From Anodontia alba (Eukaryota; Mollusca; Bivalvia; Lucinida; Lucinidae): DNA of 64,000 bases. Positions 10,331 to 21,090 of the stretch are shown in pieces. The stretch is from assembly GCA_964016985.1 (NCBI GenBank), contig OZ024826.1, positions 45,608,978-45,672,977 of the forward strand, given 5' to 3'. The notes below the pieces were generated by a model. It was not told the origin of the DNA, made no database searches, and saw only the letters and a list, made by a program, of their open reading frames with translations. Every line of letters begins with the position of its first letter. Positions within the stretch are counted from its first letter, which is position 1. A program made the position numbers and the translations under genes.

Positions 10331-11230
10331 AAAAACTGTCGTTTATCAAAGTTAATTTCTTTTTATTTATTTTTTTACTGTTAGTTTTTGGGTTTTTTTG
10401 ACGCAGTTGTTTTCTTCTGAAATATTTATATCTACAGAAGTGTAAAATAAGCGGACTACGATCTGTGTATGTTGGACAAAAACATCGTAAGACATCATGT
10501 TTATGAACTAAAACAATCTATTTTATTAAACTGTGCAAAATTTCAAAACATTACACATCCAAAGCTACCTTTAGTAATTTCTGCTGGAAAGAGAACTCAT
10601 AATTCCTTGGAGGAAATATTTCCTCCTACAGCAGGGAAAGAGTTCCCTTAGAATTCTGTCATGCCATGTGATGTGGTAAGATGACATAAATGATCCACCG
10701 CTTATTGACATCATCTAAAAATGTCAAAAGAACATAAAACGGAATTTGAAGATCAAACTAACAAAAAACAAGAGGCCCCTGAGCCAGGATTCCTTCACCT
10801 GAGTAAAACAGCCATTGCAAATCTGCAGTTGCCATATAACGTTCTTCCAGTATTGTCACAGCAACTAGGAAACAAATCTGACTGTGCCGTAAAAAGGTCA
10901 AAGGTCAGCCTAGGATCATCATTTGAATTTACTTGGTAGACCAAGATTCAGCCTCAAAGCTTTCTTGGTCCTGGAGAAGAAGATCTTTAAGTGTTTTTTA
11001 CCATATATGGGCATGGCAGTGATCTTGTTCAACAGTGCATAACCATTTGAACAAATTGTCAATACCCCTTCGACAGAATGCCCCATGTGAAATCATCATG
11101 CAGACAACTAAGACTGTGTAGACTGTGCAGAAGCACAGGCTGATTTGAGTCTTTGTTGTGCGCCATGTCAAGAAGTACTCACATTGCAGCTCAGCTATTT
11201 TTATCAGGGCTGCATGAAGTGTATTCTTAC

Positions 11231-11357
11231 CCTGCGTGGCTGGAAATCGTACTTGAAGCAGTGCTGGAATCCTTTGCCCTTGACCTTCATAGATGTGACT
11301 ACCAGGGAATTACCAAGAAAGTTTGCTGAATACCCAACTCCTTTGTTTGTGTGGAAA
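11231..11357 (-). CDS. NBEA/LRBA: NBEA/LRBA exon 6 of 9 seen, ConA-like domain
   Basis: 127 bp: one base finishing Cys, then 42 codons. Acceptor TTTTGTAG ends at 11358, donor GTAAGA from 11230. It reads [20 protein letters not shown] and later [39 protein letters not shown] is one of the most conserved strings of the NBEA/LRBA ConA-like domain. It ends in phase 0 with a second Arg, placing RW before the next exon's W-Y-M. The three-arm foldback HP2 begins about 30 bp upstream of the acceptor, so the acceptor tract is squeezed between exon and element. Confidence 0.96.
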
Positions 11358-11386
11358 CTACAAAAGCAAATAATATATTATAGGGA

Positions 11387-11815
11387 TCAAACATGGTTTT
11401 TCATGCATTAACATTCGCCAGCTCCCGTGGGAGGTGCTGAAAACCGAGGCCATAGGCCGCGGTTTTCAACACCTCCCAAGGGACCTGGTGAATGTTAATG
11501 CATTGAAAAACCATGTTCGATCGCTATTATTGCATAAAAACTGAAAACACTGGCTACATTTCGCATTATTTCTTGCACTATTTTGTTTCACCTTTTCACC
11601 GATATCTTGCGAACGCTATTTCCACGGACTATGCTCATTCTAGGGCAAGGAAGTCTACATCTCGTGATGACAGCAATTCTGTGGCCCCGGTTCAGGCATA
11701 TTGAAAGTTGCGTAGCCGTGCATTAACAGCGCGTGAATTGCCTTGTTAATACACAGCTTTTCGCCGGTTAATGCACAGCTATTAATAACGTGCGACACTG
11801 CTTTTTATGCAATAA
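11387..11815. mobile_element. Three-arm foldback element HP2
   Basis: A hairpin at about 11387-11519 has arms AACATGGTTTTTCATGCATT and complement, enclosing GGGAGGTGCTGAAAACC and its complement. The sequence just beyond (CTATTATTGCATAAAAACTG, 11525-11543) is repeated inverted at about 11795-11815 (TTTTTATGCAATAATAATC). Same layout as HP1 with different sequence. It starts about 30 bp from the acceptor of the 11231-11357 exon. Confidence 0.72.
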
Positions 11816-11829
11816 TAATCCTTAAAGCA

Positions 11830-12420
11830 TTAAGCAAAATGGTAGCAGATGACATTCTATTTTTTTTTAATGATTAGCATGCTGGGTACAAGTTTCAGCA
11901 GACAACATTTTTAAATATTTTCCTTATTTTTCCCAGAAATTAGCCTTTGGCTTTTCATGCAAACAATTTGCATGAAATGTTAAAGCCTATTTCCTGGGAA
12001 AAATAAGAAAAATAATACCAATTTGTTGTCTGCTGAATCAGTCCAACGAATGGTAAAGATTAATTATTTTTCAAAGGAAATAAGACTTGACATTTCATGT
12101 GGATCATCTGCCTAGATGATTCACATGATATGTCAAGCCATATTTTCTCAGTAAAAATACAAAAAAAGGTATCAAAAAGTCATCTGCTGCGGTTGTGATA
12201 AGCACTTTAACTCTGTGGGCAAATTCAGCAAATGACAAATTAATTATATTTTTCTTATTTTTTCAAGATAATAAGACTTGACACTTCAGTCAAATTGTTT
12301 CCTCAGGGACAATTTGCATGAAATGCCAAAGCCTATTTTCTGGAATAAATTAGAAAAATATTTCAAAATGTTGTCCGTTGAAATTATTACTCAAAGTGCT
12401 AAGTGTTAAGGATTAACACA
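11830..12420. repeat. Cluster of D/E-type hairpin MITEs
   Basis: Three consecutive hairpins. 11868-12055 has the E core (TGCAAACAATTTGCATGAAA). 12060-12210 has the D-like core (GACATTTCATGTGGATCATC). 12215-12410 is another E type. Borders overlap and are partly decayed. Confidence 0.6.
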
Positions 12421-12526
12421 TTCATTCCATATCAACATGAAACAGTCAATAAACCAGCGAAAAATAATCTGTTGAGTGGAAGTTTGTCTTGAATTAATGA
12501 TTTGTAGTTTTGCAATTTATAGAATA

Positions 12527-12966
12527 TGATGATGGTTTGATGTTTTACATCCCTTTCAAAATTATTTATGTCATATTGAGATGATGGACAGATGATAAAG
12601 AAAGACTCTGTGCAATGAAGCACGGTACAGTCATGAAATGAATTCCGCCTCTAGCACAATTTGAACCTTAGACCTCGTGATCAGAAGTCGGGACCGCTAA
12701 CCACTTGGCCACCTGGGCCCAGCTGTTCAAAGCATCGTTAGCTTAATGAGCTCGTTAGTGGTCAATATGTTAACTGCTCTAGTAAGTACAATATCAAATT
12801 CACTGGTATTTTTGCTGATAAAATGTAAGTAGCTTTTGCAAATGCAAAAGCTACTCACATTTTTTCAGCAAAAATATTAGCGTATATGCCATATTTAATG
12901 GTCAAAGTTTTAACGATATTTAACTAACAACATCGTTAGTTTTGAACAACTGGGCCCTGGATGCTT
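12527..12966 (-). mobile_element. SINE-1 copy carrying MITE A3, with 14-bp target duplication
   Basis: Exact direct repeat CAATTTATAGAATA at 12513-12526 and 12967-12980. tRNA-like head at the high-coordinate end. MITE A3 (12713-12959) is at the same head position as A1 in the copy at 1579-2017. Confidence 0.85.
12713..12959. mobile_element. Palindromic MITE A3
   Basis: Full-length family A hairpin, arms slightly diverged (TGTAAGTAGC in one arm, TGTGAGTAGC in the other). Confidence 0.87.
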
Positions 12967-13131
12967 CAATTTATAGAATAAGTAATAATAGATGAGGAAC
13001 ATATTTATGGGTACCCACAACGTATGTTTTTGTGGAGAAAATAAAAGAAAAATATTCATACTTTTCAGTGCTATGGCTATGAATCTGCACATTTGTCATG
13101 CTTATTTTGCTTGAAGAGGCCCAAATAAGAT

Positions 13132-13429
13132 TTTGATTGATTGGTTGTGTTGGGGTTTAATGACACGTCAACCCTTGTGGGTCATTTTGTTTTGTCTCCC
13201 AGAGAAAGGGAGAAAAGAGATAGAAGAGATAGCTGAGGAGATAAAAGAGAGGGACAGTGAAGAAAGAAGAACAGGAATGAAAGTAAAGAAACAGAAGAAA
13301 TAAAAACATTCCCCCTCTACCTTTACCTGCTACAAGGACAGCAAGCCTTGCCCAACTGTAAGCCAATATCAGTTGGCCGCCCTGGTGACATAAGATACAC
13401 AACACCTTTGCCACATCAGATCACCCCCA
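13132..13429 (-). mobile_element. SINE-4 copy with 11-bp target duplication
   Basis: Defines retroposon SINE-4: on the plus strand GTTGGGGTTTAATGACACGT, a purine-rich middle (GAGAAAGGGAGAAAAGAG) and a GCCAATATCAGTTGGCCGCC block. Direct repeat CCAAATAAGAT at 13121-13131 and 13430-13440. I could not place convincing pol III boxes, so its parent RNA is unknown. It ends 20 bp from the donor of the 13462-13583 exon. Confidence 0.75.
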
Positions 13430-13461
13430 CCAAATAAGATAACTGGATAATACTTATTTAC

Positions 13462-13583
13462 CAATAAAGATATGGCCTTTCTCGTTCTACTGTTACTCCT
13501 GTAACAGGGTCCAGACGCAACCAACATGAAAATGTCCAGCCATAGGCATACGGCCATGTTTTGATTGGTGGCAGTGGCAGACA
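13462..13583 (-). CDS. NBEA/LRBA: NBEA/LRBA exon 5 of 9 seen, start of ConA-like domain
   Basis: 122 bp: 40 codons plus TG. Acceptor TTTTACAG ends at 13584, donor GTAAAT from 13461. Residues include LPPIKTWPYAYGWTFSCWLR, then DPVTGVTVERERPYLY. This matches the family's LPPI..WPY.NGFT...W.RMDP block, the first strands of the LamG/ConA-like fold. The split codon TG|T becomes Cys with the first base of the next exon, giving PYLYCF. The usual NGF is YGW here. A longer reading frame covers the same DNA in another frame (13369-13914) but has no family similarity. A SINE-4 copy with its target duplication ends 20 bp downstream of the donor. Confidence 0.95.
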
Positions 13584-13900
13584 CTGTAAAAGAACAGAAA
13601 AACAAACATGAAGACACAGCCAAAACAAATGTGGCATGGAATAAATCATGGATGTCCTTGAATAAAGTGTTTTCCTCAAAAAAAAAAAAAAACATAGCTC
13701 CAGATAAGAGGAGTATCAATGTAAGTATTTTGTTACCTGTCCATGAAAAAACAAATTGTTCGTACTCATCAAAAGCACTTTTGAAAGACACTTCTAAAGA
13801 GTAGCCACTATGTATGGTTTCATGGGCAAACAGGAAAAATATGAACATACTTTTGGCACAAGAAAAAAACGCCTCATCTAGATTTGGTTTGGCTTGGCAT

Positions 13901-14107
13901 TTAACTCTTTCCACGCTAGTGGCGACTTTTGTCCTCTGCTGATAACCTTTGCAAACAGTTTGGTTCCATATCAGCCCGACAAAATGTCAGGCCTGATCTG
14001 GATCCAAACTGACACTGATGGTATACCTGAAAGATTTTTTTGATATTTTTAAAAAAATCCACAGACGAGAGAACAGCATGCAAAATTACCCAGAATGCAA
14101 AGAGTTA
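13901..14107. mobile_element. C-family MITE, copy C1
   Basis: Defines family C: TTAA at both ends, ends TTAACTCTTTCCACGCTAGT and CAGAATGCAAAGAGTTAA, core CAAACAGTTTGG..CAGATCAGG-type hairpin with AAAATGTC centre. Confidence 0.8.
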
Positions 14108-14445
14108 ATGGCCCAGTCAACATTATTAACCCTTGTCCTGCTGAACCCGGATAGATCCTGCTTTTGCAAACAGTGTAGATCCAGATCAGTTGGCTTCTGA
14201 AGAAGCCAACTGATCTGGATCTGCACTGTTTGCCATTTACTATGTGAATATATATCAACATCTCGATCAAGGAATCTGACTGGCTGACAATTAGAAGTAG
14301 GCGTGGCATCTTAATTTATTCAGCATGACAAGGGTTAAGGTTTGTTGAGACCATCAGTTTACCTTACTACACTTTTCCTAGGCAGGCCATGTCCTCTAGG
14401 CAATTAAATAGTACTTGTGCACATTCTTTTTTAAAATTTGCTGTA
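14107..14445 (-). mobile_element. SINE-2 fragment split by MITE B1
   Basis: GGCCCAGTCAACATTA before and ACCATCAGTTTACCTTACTA after MITE B1 match the SINE-2 body at 59014-59318. The tRNA-like head is missing. Confidence 0.6.
14126..14338. mobile_element. B-family MITE, copy B1 (piggyBac-like)
   Basis: Defines family B: about 210 bp, TTAA at both ends, terminal inverted repeats CCCTTGTCCTGCTGAA and complement. An off-centre hairpin GATCCAGATCAGTTGGCTTC plus complement is followed by a tail containing TCTGATTGGCTGAAAATTAG-type sequence and a GGGCGTGGC motif. TTAA duplication and CCC-starting ends suggest piggyBac-type mobilisation. Confidence 0.85.
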
Positions 14446-14564
14446 TAAGTAACATCTGATCCGGGTCTACATTGTTTGCTCAAGCATTTCTGTCTGAATC
14501 CAGTAAATATGGTAATATATATTGATAGATATTTCTTGTTCTTTGCAAAGAAAACAGGCTCATC

Positions 14565-15015
14565 ATCTGAGCAGGCTTTCAGGTGCCCTCCATCAAAAAA
14601 GTAGTGATAAAGTAGGGCACAAAATTTTGAAAAAGTAGGGCAAAAGTAGGAATTTCAATCATGAATAGTAAGGATGGTTCTAAGTGTTTTCAGACTTAGA
14701 AAAAGATATATTAAATAAAAGTTTTCTCTGAACAATAACACTACATTACTATGAAAAGGAAATACCAAAATAAATAATTCCGAAAAAGGAGATACAACTG
14801 AATTAAAAATATTTTATTTGCATCATGGCTGCTCAGATTAAGTTAATCTGATTTTTACAAAGTCTGAGTGAACGAGTAAAAAAAATTACAATTTTTGGTC
14901 TCTTCAAACATTTTTGGACTAAAAAGTAGGGATAGTAGGGCATTTTCAAAAAAAAAAAAAGTAGGGAAAAGTAGGAGCACCAAAAAAAGTAGGAAAAAGT
15001 AGGGCCCACTTAAAA
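14565..15015. mobile_element. M-family element, AGTAGGG-rich
   Basis: Repeated AAGTAGGG motifs and ends near TTTCAGGTGCCCTCC and GGGCCCACTTAAAAG. A second copy lies at 58399-58793. Unknown class. Confidence 0.6.
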
Positions 15016-15064
15016 GTCTGAATCATTTTCAAGGAAAATGCCAAGCAAAAGATATCATGCTTTA

Positions 15065-15550
15065 ACCCTTAAAGTACTAATCAGAACTGTAGCAGATATT
15101 CTGGTTTCTTTTTTATGTGTGTATTTTTTTCAGAAAAAAATAAAGCTTGACATTTCCAGTGGAACCTCTGCCTAGGCAAATGATTTACATGAAATGTCAA
15201 ACCATATTTTCTCTGAAAAAATAATTACAAAAAAAGCAAAACAGAATGTAATCTACTACAATTTTTCTTAGTACTTAAGTTTAACACTGATTCAAATGAA
15301 ATATCAAGGATGAAAAATATACTCTGCTAATTATAAAGACTGACCTTAAAATGCTATATTAGCAGATGACATTTGACTTTTTTTTTCCTTTTATCCATGA
15401 AAACATCTTAAGAAATAAGGTTTTACATTTCATACAAGCAGTTTCCTTATTAGATGGTTCACATTAAATGTCAAGCCCTACTTTCTATGAAATAAGAAAA
15501 CATTTTAAATGTTGTCTGCTAATTCTATGTAGAAAGGGTTGAAATCATGC
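15065..15550. repeat. Two D-type hairpin MITEs
   Basis: 15065-15290 begins AACCCTTAAAGTACTAATCA and has TTGACATTTCCAGTGGAAC arms. 15345-15545 is a second hairpin with TACATTTCATACAAGC arms. Both have T-rich flanks of the D type. Confidence 0.6.
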
Positions 15551-15560
15551 TAAAACTGGG

Positions 15561-16093
15561 TTGGCTGGCCTAGTCAACACTGTTAAGGTCATATCAAGCT
15601 GGTCAGTTTACCTAACAACATTTTTCCTGTGAAGGTTAAGTCCTCCAAGTGATTAATCAATACTTGTGCACATTCTTTTGCCAGAACCTGACAACTGCCC
15701 ATCTTGAATCAGCAGACAGGAGAGAATGACTAAAGAAAATATTTCATAATCAATCTACACAAAAGAATGTTGCCGGACCAGGCGGGGATTGAACCTGCAA
15801 CCTACTAAATCACCAATTGGACATGCATCCCACTGAGCTACCAAGGCAGGGCCCAGTTGTTCAAAGCGTTGTTAGCTTAACGAGCTTGTTAAGGGTCATT
15901 TTGTTAACTGTTTTAGAGTATTCAATAAAAAATATTCTGATATTTTTTGCTGAAAAAATGTGAGTAGCTTTGCAAAACCTACTCACATTTTTTCAGCAAA
16001 AAAATATCAGCATATTTGCATATCACTCGATGTAAATTTTAACGAATCGTTACCTAACAATGTCATTAGCTTTGAACAACTGGGCCCTGGTTG
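15561..16093 (-). mobile_element. SINE-2 copy carrying MITE A4, with target duplication
   Basis: Direct repeat CTARAACTGGG (15550-15560, 16094-16104, one mismatch). tRNA-like head on the minus strand: box A near TAGCTCAGTGGGATGC, box B GGTTCAATCCC. MITE A4 lies in the extreme head, as A1 and A3 do in SINE-1. Confidence 0.8.
15847..16089. mobile_element. Palindromic MITE A4
   Basis: Full-length family A; the central stem is shortened (GAGTAGCTTTGCAAAACCTAC). Confidence 0.87.
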
Positions 16094-16189
16094 CTAGAAC
16101 TGGGACTTTACAATAAACATGTCTGACCTTTAGAAACACATGAAAACATCTACAGCTGAGAAAAACTTGTAATTTACTTTGTTTATTTT

Positions 16190-16780
16190 TCTGGACCCTT
16201 TGCTAAACAAATTGGCAGCAGATGACATTCTATTTTTTTTTATTATCATTATTTTTCAGAGCAGACAATTCATATAAAATGCTAAGCCTTATTTTCTTTG
16301 AAAAATACAAAGAAAAATCAAAATGTTATCTACTGCAGTTGTGGTTAGTGCTTTAACCTTTATCACTCTCTGGGCAAATTCAGCAGATGACAAATTGATT
16401 AAATTTTTTTCTTATTTTTCCGAAAACCGGTTTAACACTATTGGAGACAATTATGCACAAAATGACTAAACCTGTTTTCTGGGTAATTTTTTTTTTTTTT
16501 TCCTTTGGGTTTTACAGCCCTTTCAAGAATATTTCACTTATATAGAGCCGATCATTCATCAAACATGGGCGAAAACCTGAGAACCCAGGGAAAAACCACC
16601 TGAACATCCATAAGCAGACATTGGCTTTCCCACATGTGACCCAAGTGAGGCTCGAACCACAGTGGTGAGAAACCTAATGGACTAAGAGTCCTATCCACTG
16701 GGCTACAGGGTAAAGTAAAATAAGAAAAATATTTCAATATGTCATCTGCTAAAAATTTTACACAAAGTGCTTAGCATTAA
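16190..16780. repeat. D-type hairpin, then E-type MITE split by SINE-3
   Basis: A D-like hairpin at 16190-16350 (TAGGCAG-less core). An E-type MITE follows (16355-16480 and 16715-16780): TTAACCTTTATCACTCTCTG start, CAAAGTGCTTAGCATTAA end. Confidence 0.6.
16480..16713 (-). mobile_element. SINE-3 copy
   Basis: Defines SINE-3: TTTGGGTTTTACAGCCCTTT body; minus-strand head contains box B as GTGGTTCGAGCCTC and a box A-like TAGCCCAGTGGATAGGA. A second copy lies at 59652-59890. Confidence 0.72.
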
Positions 16781-16796
16781 GAGTTCAACAACTTAC

Positions 16797-16892
16797 AGAT
16801 CCTTTCTTCCCAGGAAAACTGAAGAATTCATCTGGTCCTTGTCTTTGTGGCATCTGTTTCAGGACGGATATCAGCTTCACAGAGTGACATGG
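16797..16892 (-). CDS. NBEA/LRBA: NBEA/LRBA exon 4 of 9 seen
   Basis: 96 bp, exactly 32 codons, phase 0 at both ends. Acceptor TTTTCAG ends at 16893, donor GTAAGT from 16796. It begins [20 protein letters not shown] and ends FPGKKGS. The family has W-P-.-H-.-.-KLLSVL..MPQ..GPD.FF.FPG here, and the Trp is the last codon of the preceding exon. The second residue is Cys, where I recall Arg or Pro in vertebrates. A B-type MITE starts 38 bp upstream of the acceptor. This exon leads into the ConA-like domain. Confidence 0.95.
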
Positions 16893-16930
16893 CTGAAAAT
16901 AGAAATAAAATTTTATGCTAAATATTAATT

Positions 16931-17143
16931 TAACACTTGTCCTGCTGAGCCCGGAAATACCCTGCCTTTGCAAACAGTGTAGATCCAGATCAGTTGGCTT
17001 CAGAAGAGGCCAACTGATCTGGATCTGCACTGTTTGCCAATCAGAATATGAATTTATATCAATAATCTGGATCAAGTAATCTGATCGGTTGAAAATTTGA
17101 AAAGGGCGTGGCATTCAAATTTATTCAGCAGGACAAATGATAA
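16931..17143. mobile_element. B-family MITE, copy B2
   Basis: Same layout as B1, ends slightly decayed (TTAACACTTG, ATGATAA). Its edge is 38 bp upstream of the acceptor of the 16797-16892 exon. Confidence 0.8.
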
Positions 17144-17160
17144 CTCCTTACCACACTTGT

Positions 17161-17385
17161 CTTACTGGCACAGTAGCTCAATTGGTAGAGTATCCACTTT
17201 GTGACTGGGAGGTTGTGAGTTCCATCCCTGGCCAATTTATACCAAAGACTTCAACAAGAAATTGGCCAAATGGCTATGTCCGGACTACTGGTAATGTTCA
17301 AGAAATGGAGCTAAACCAAAACATTGTTCAGGCAAGTGTGAAAAAGAGATCAAGGTCAATCACAGTCTACAACACTGGCTAAACA
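17161..17385 (+). mobile_element. SINE-5 copy, tRNA-like head
   Basis: Plus strand: box A TAGCTCAATTGGTAGAG, box B GTGAGTTCCATCCC, then a non-tRNA body with AAGTGTGAAAAAGAGATCAA. A body-only relative lies at 38866-38990. Anticodon-arm pairing is poor and CCA is absent, so this is not a functional tRNA gene. Confidence 0.65.
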
Positions 17386-17394
17386 TTATTCAGC

Positions 17395-17575
17395 TAAGCA
17401 ACATACTGAAATACTTTTCTGATTTTTTCCCAGTACACAGGTTTTGGCATTTTATGCAAATTGCCTCCAGTGGAGACAATTTGCTGTAATGTCAAATCCT
17501 GTTTTCTGGGAAAAATAAGAAAAATATCATCAATTTGTCATCTGCTGAATTTGCCCAGAGAGTATTAAAGGTTAA
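17395..17575. repeat. E-family hairpin MITE
   Basis: Core GGCATTTTATGCAAATTGCC with complement; right end CCCAGAGAGTATTAAAGGTT. Confidence 0.65.
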
Positions 17576-17708
17576 GCCTTAATAAAATAATGGAAAGACA
17601 TTTAGTCTGTTCAACACTTAAATGAAACTTAATTCCAGTTAAAATTTTTTATCATTAAAATAACAAGATGTAACATGACGTCAAACATTTATATGCTGAA
17701 TTCAATTC

Positions 17709-17917
17709 TTAACATTTTCCCCACTAGTGGCGACTTTTGTTTGCTGATAATCTCTGCAAACAGTTTGGACCCAGATCAGGCCCGACATTAAATGGATCCA
17801 AACTGTTCAATACTCTGACGGTATTCCTGAAAGATTTTTTGAAAAAGTTAATTTAAAAAAAAAGAATACACAGATGACAAAAAAGCGCGCAAAATTACCC
17901 AGCATGCAAGGAGTTAA
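17709..17917. mobile_element. C-family MITE, copy C2
   Basis: TTAA ends; the core is shortened by a deletion in the right arm. Confidence 0.75.
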
Positions 17918-18500
17918 AAGCATTAATCACAATAGCACCAGACAACCTTCTGAATTGTTATTTTTGTTGTTGTTGTTGTTGTTGTTGTTGTTTTCAGAGA
18001 AAATAAGGTCTGGCATTTCATGTAAATTGTCTGCCCAGAAGACAATTCACATGAAATGTCAAGCCTTATTTAAAAAATAAATTTAGATAAAAAAATTGAG
18101 ACTGTTGACTGCTACAATTTTGCATGGCACTTCAAGGGTTAAGTATTGGAATTTTTTTTTTATTTTTTTTTCATTTTGTCTGAAAAAAAGGTTTGACATT
18201 TTGTATACATTATCTTTTGAAGAGACAATTCATAACAGATCCTAAGAAAAATGAGAAAATATCACTCACTTGTCAGCTGCATATAAGGATTAACACTTAG
18301 TATGCTGGGTACAAATGTCAGAGGATGACATTTTTTTTTTATTAATATTATTTTTTTCCAGAAAAAAATGGGTATGACATTTCATGCAAATTATCTCCTA
18401 AGTAGACCATTTGCATGAAATATGAAACCCTATTTCTTGACAAATGAAATGAGAAAACAAATCATCAGTTTGTCGTCTGTAAATTTGCACATACCATTAC
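17918..18500. repeat. Run of D/E hairpins with a (TTG)n tract
   Basis: 17918-18140 is D-type (CACATGAAATGTCAAGCC) and contains a TTG microsatellite at about 17963-17992. 18150-18290 and 18295-18500 are decayed E types. Confidence 0.55.
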
Positions 18501-18503
18501 AGG

Positions 18504-18715
18504 TTAACCCTTGCCATGCTGATTAAATTCAGATGCCATGCCCACTTCTAATTTTCAGCCAATCAGATTACTTGATCCGGATTTTGCTTTAAATTCACAT
18601 ACTGAATGACAAACAGTGAAGATCCAGATCAGTTGGCTTCTGAAGAAGCCAACTGATCTGGATCTACACTGTTTGCAATGCAGGTCATATCTGAGTTCAG
18701 CAGGACAAGAGTTAA
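18504..18715. mobile_element. B-family MITE, copy B3 (inverted)
   Basis: TTAA at 18504-18507 and 18712-18715; orientation opposite to B1; perfect GATCCAGATCAGTTGGCTTC hairpin. Confidence 0.85.
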
Positions 18716-18721
18716 ACTAAA

Positions 18722-18931
18722 TGATTAACCTTTACAACTCTCTGGGCAAATTCAGCAGATGACAAATTGATGACATTTTTCTTATTTTTCCCAGAAAACA
18801 GGATTTGGAAATTTCATGCAAATTGTCTCCACTTGCATGAAATGTCAAATCCTTTTTTTCTTGGAGAAATAAGAAAAATATTTCAAAATGTTGTCTGCTG
18901 AAAAATTTACCCAGAGTGCTATGTGTTAATG
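18722..18931. mobile_element. E-family hairpin MITE
   Basis: TTAACCTTTACAACTCTCTG left end, CCCAGAGTGCTATGTGTTAA right end. One of the better-preserved E copies, although the core has lost part of one arm. Confidence 0.75.
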
Positions 18932-19079
18932 ACAGTTTCCTGGCATCAGGCAGATCAATTTTTGAGTACATTTCAATGTTAACTGTTCTAAAGATCAAAA
19001 CATTATTTTAATTTGGAAAGTACAGATTTTAACACTTGTAACTTCCAAGAATCAGATTGTTAGACATGGTGATCAATTT

Positions 19080-19270
19080 ATCGCTAAGCATGCTGGATAA
19101 AAAAAATTTCAGTTGATGACATTCCAAGAACTATTTTTTTTTTTTCCCAGTATATAAGCTTTGACAATGAGGACAATATGCATGGAATATCAAGGCCTAT
19201 TTTCCGGTAAAAATAAGAAAAACATCATCAATTTGTCATCCGCTGAATTTGTCCATAGAGTGGTTAAAGT
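19080..19270. repeat. E-family hairpin MITE, decayed
   Basis: AGCATGCTGGATAAAAAA left side, CATCCGCTGAATTTGTCC right side. It abuts B4. Confidence 0.55.
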
Positions 19271-19475
19271 TAACCCTTGTCCTGCTGAACCCGGATATAC
19301 CCTGTCTTTGCAAACAGTGTGTACCCAGATCAGTTGGCTTCAGAAGCCAACTGATCTAGATCTGCACTGTTTGACATGAAGTATGTGAATTTATAGCAAC
19401 AATCCAGATCAAGTAATCTGATTGGCTGTAAATTAGAAGTGGGCGTGTCAATTTATTCAGCAGGACAAGGGTTAA
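19270..19475. mobile_element. B-family MITE, copy B4
   Basis: TTAA borders, CCCTTGTCCTGCTGAA ends; the centre has lost a few loop bases. Confidence 0.85.
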
Positions 19476-19989
19476 TTAAGAGGTAATGACAAAATAAAAG
19501 AAAGAACCCTTTTACCATATATGGGCAACTATGGCCCAGATTAGTCTCTGCATTTGTGCATTCCAATCAGAGCCACCATTTCCTGTTTACAGAATCCAAT
19601 GCAAAGCTCCAGATAAGACGGAGCATCCAGAATGTATTTTTCTTATTTCTGCACAGAAACATCTTTTGTGGATACTTATTAGGGGTGTAACAATAAATAG
19701 ATATATCGATGCATCATGATAGTGAGTGCCATGATAGTGCTTTCAAGACAGTGTTTTTCAACTATCGATAAGTATCGCCGATAGTCTCTTCAACTATCGA
19801 TAGTTATTGTCCCTGTAGTATTTTCTCCTTCTGTAATACCATTCTGAAGCTTTTTTGTCTAAAACTAGAGCAAGTGCCCAGAGGGTCACGAATACCCCCG
19901 GCTGGCGCCATTTCTTAATTATAAAAAAATATTTTGAAATTAATGACAATGATATAAGGCAAGATATAGTTAACAATGTCAGTCTCTAA

Positions 19990-20920
19990 GTGACACTGAT
20001 CTATCATACCAAGTACAACTTTCCTGGAGTAAACAGTCTTCAAGACATGAAGCAAATCTGCTGGGCCATAAAATATAGATCACTGACCTACATATACTGG
20101 AGAAATTAATCTGATGGTCACTGATGCATTATACCAACTATGATGTTAATCCATTAAATAATCTAAAAGATATTAAGCAAAATCACTAGACCATGAAATA
20201 TAGATTAAACTGATTTACATTTACTTTGAGGTAAAAGTTTGGGTCACACTGTGTCATTACATGTAAATATGACATTTAGGTATCAAATAGTGGGAGATAT
20301 AAGACAAAATTACAGGGCTATGAAATATAGGTCACATAATCCCAAAATAAGACAGTAATACATCAAATTATCTTCAAGAGGTATCATACAATCACTAGCT
20401 TATGAATAATAGGCCATAGTGACCTACATTTACTTTTAGGTGAACTAATTTATAGTCCCAAATAATAATGTTCATACATCAATTAACATTCAAGATATGC
20501 AGTAAAATTACTGGACCATGAAATATAGGTCAAGGTGACCTACATTTGTTATGCTGTCAATGGTGGTGTCACAAAGAACCAATATTTCGAGTATCACATT
20601 AATCCATGAAATAGTCTTCAAGATGTAAGATAAAATCGCTGGAGCATGAAAATATGATCACAATGACCTTCACCTTATTACACTGAATGTTGATGTGATA
20701 AACATGTCTGATGCCAATTCTTTTTTAAGAAGTTGTTTGTATAAACAAACTGCAACATACTACTTTATTGAGACGTTAAACCATGAAATAGGCTTCAAAA
20801 AATAAGTCAAAATCACTGAAGCATGAATATAAGGTCGCAATGACCTTGACCTCATTACATTGAATGTTGACGTGATAAACATGTCTGATGCCCATCCTTC
20901 TTTAATAAGAGGTTTTTGTA
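19990..20920. repeat. Degenerate ~120-bp tandem core of P1
   Basis: The motif GACCATGAAATATAGGTCA recurs about every 120-130 bp (around 20064, 20191, 20317, 20398, 20514, 20641, 20820). Units often pair AGGTCA with TGACCT. Confidence 0.7.
20527..20541. promoter_or_regulatory. Perfect IR3 AGGTCA palindrome (sequence match only)
   Basis: AGGTCAAGGTGACCT is an exact inverted AGGTCA repeat with 3-bp spacer, the consensus of oestrogen-receptor-type elements. It lies in a repeat unit inside an intron. Function is not shown. Confidence 0.25.
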
Positions 20921-21090
20921 TAAACAAACTGCAATATACTACTTTATTGGGGTGTCCTAGATTTTGACCTCTAGCCCCACCCTGGGGCATGACCCAGGGA
21001 TCCATAATGGAAGAGAACCCTCCCATGTACCCCCATACCAAATATGAAAAGTTTTTGATCAGTGGCTGCAGAGTTATTAGTAATCATAAA

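Noticed and set aside
13369..13914. 181-residue minus-strand open frame
   Set aside because: It overlaps the 13462-13583 exon in a different frame; the family match is in the other frame with clean splice sites.
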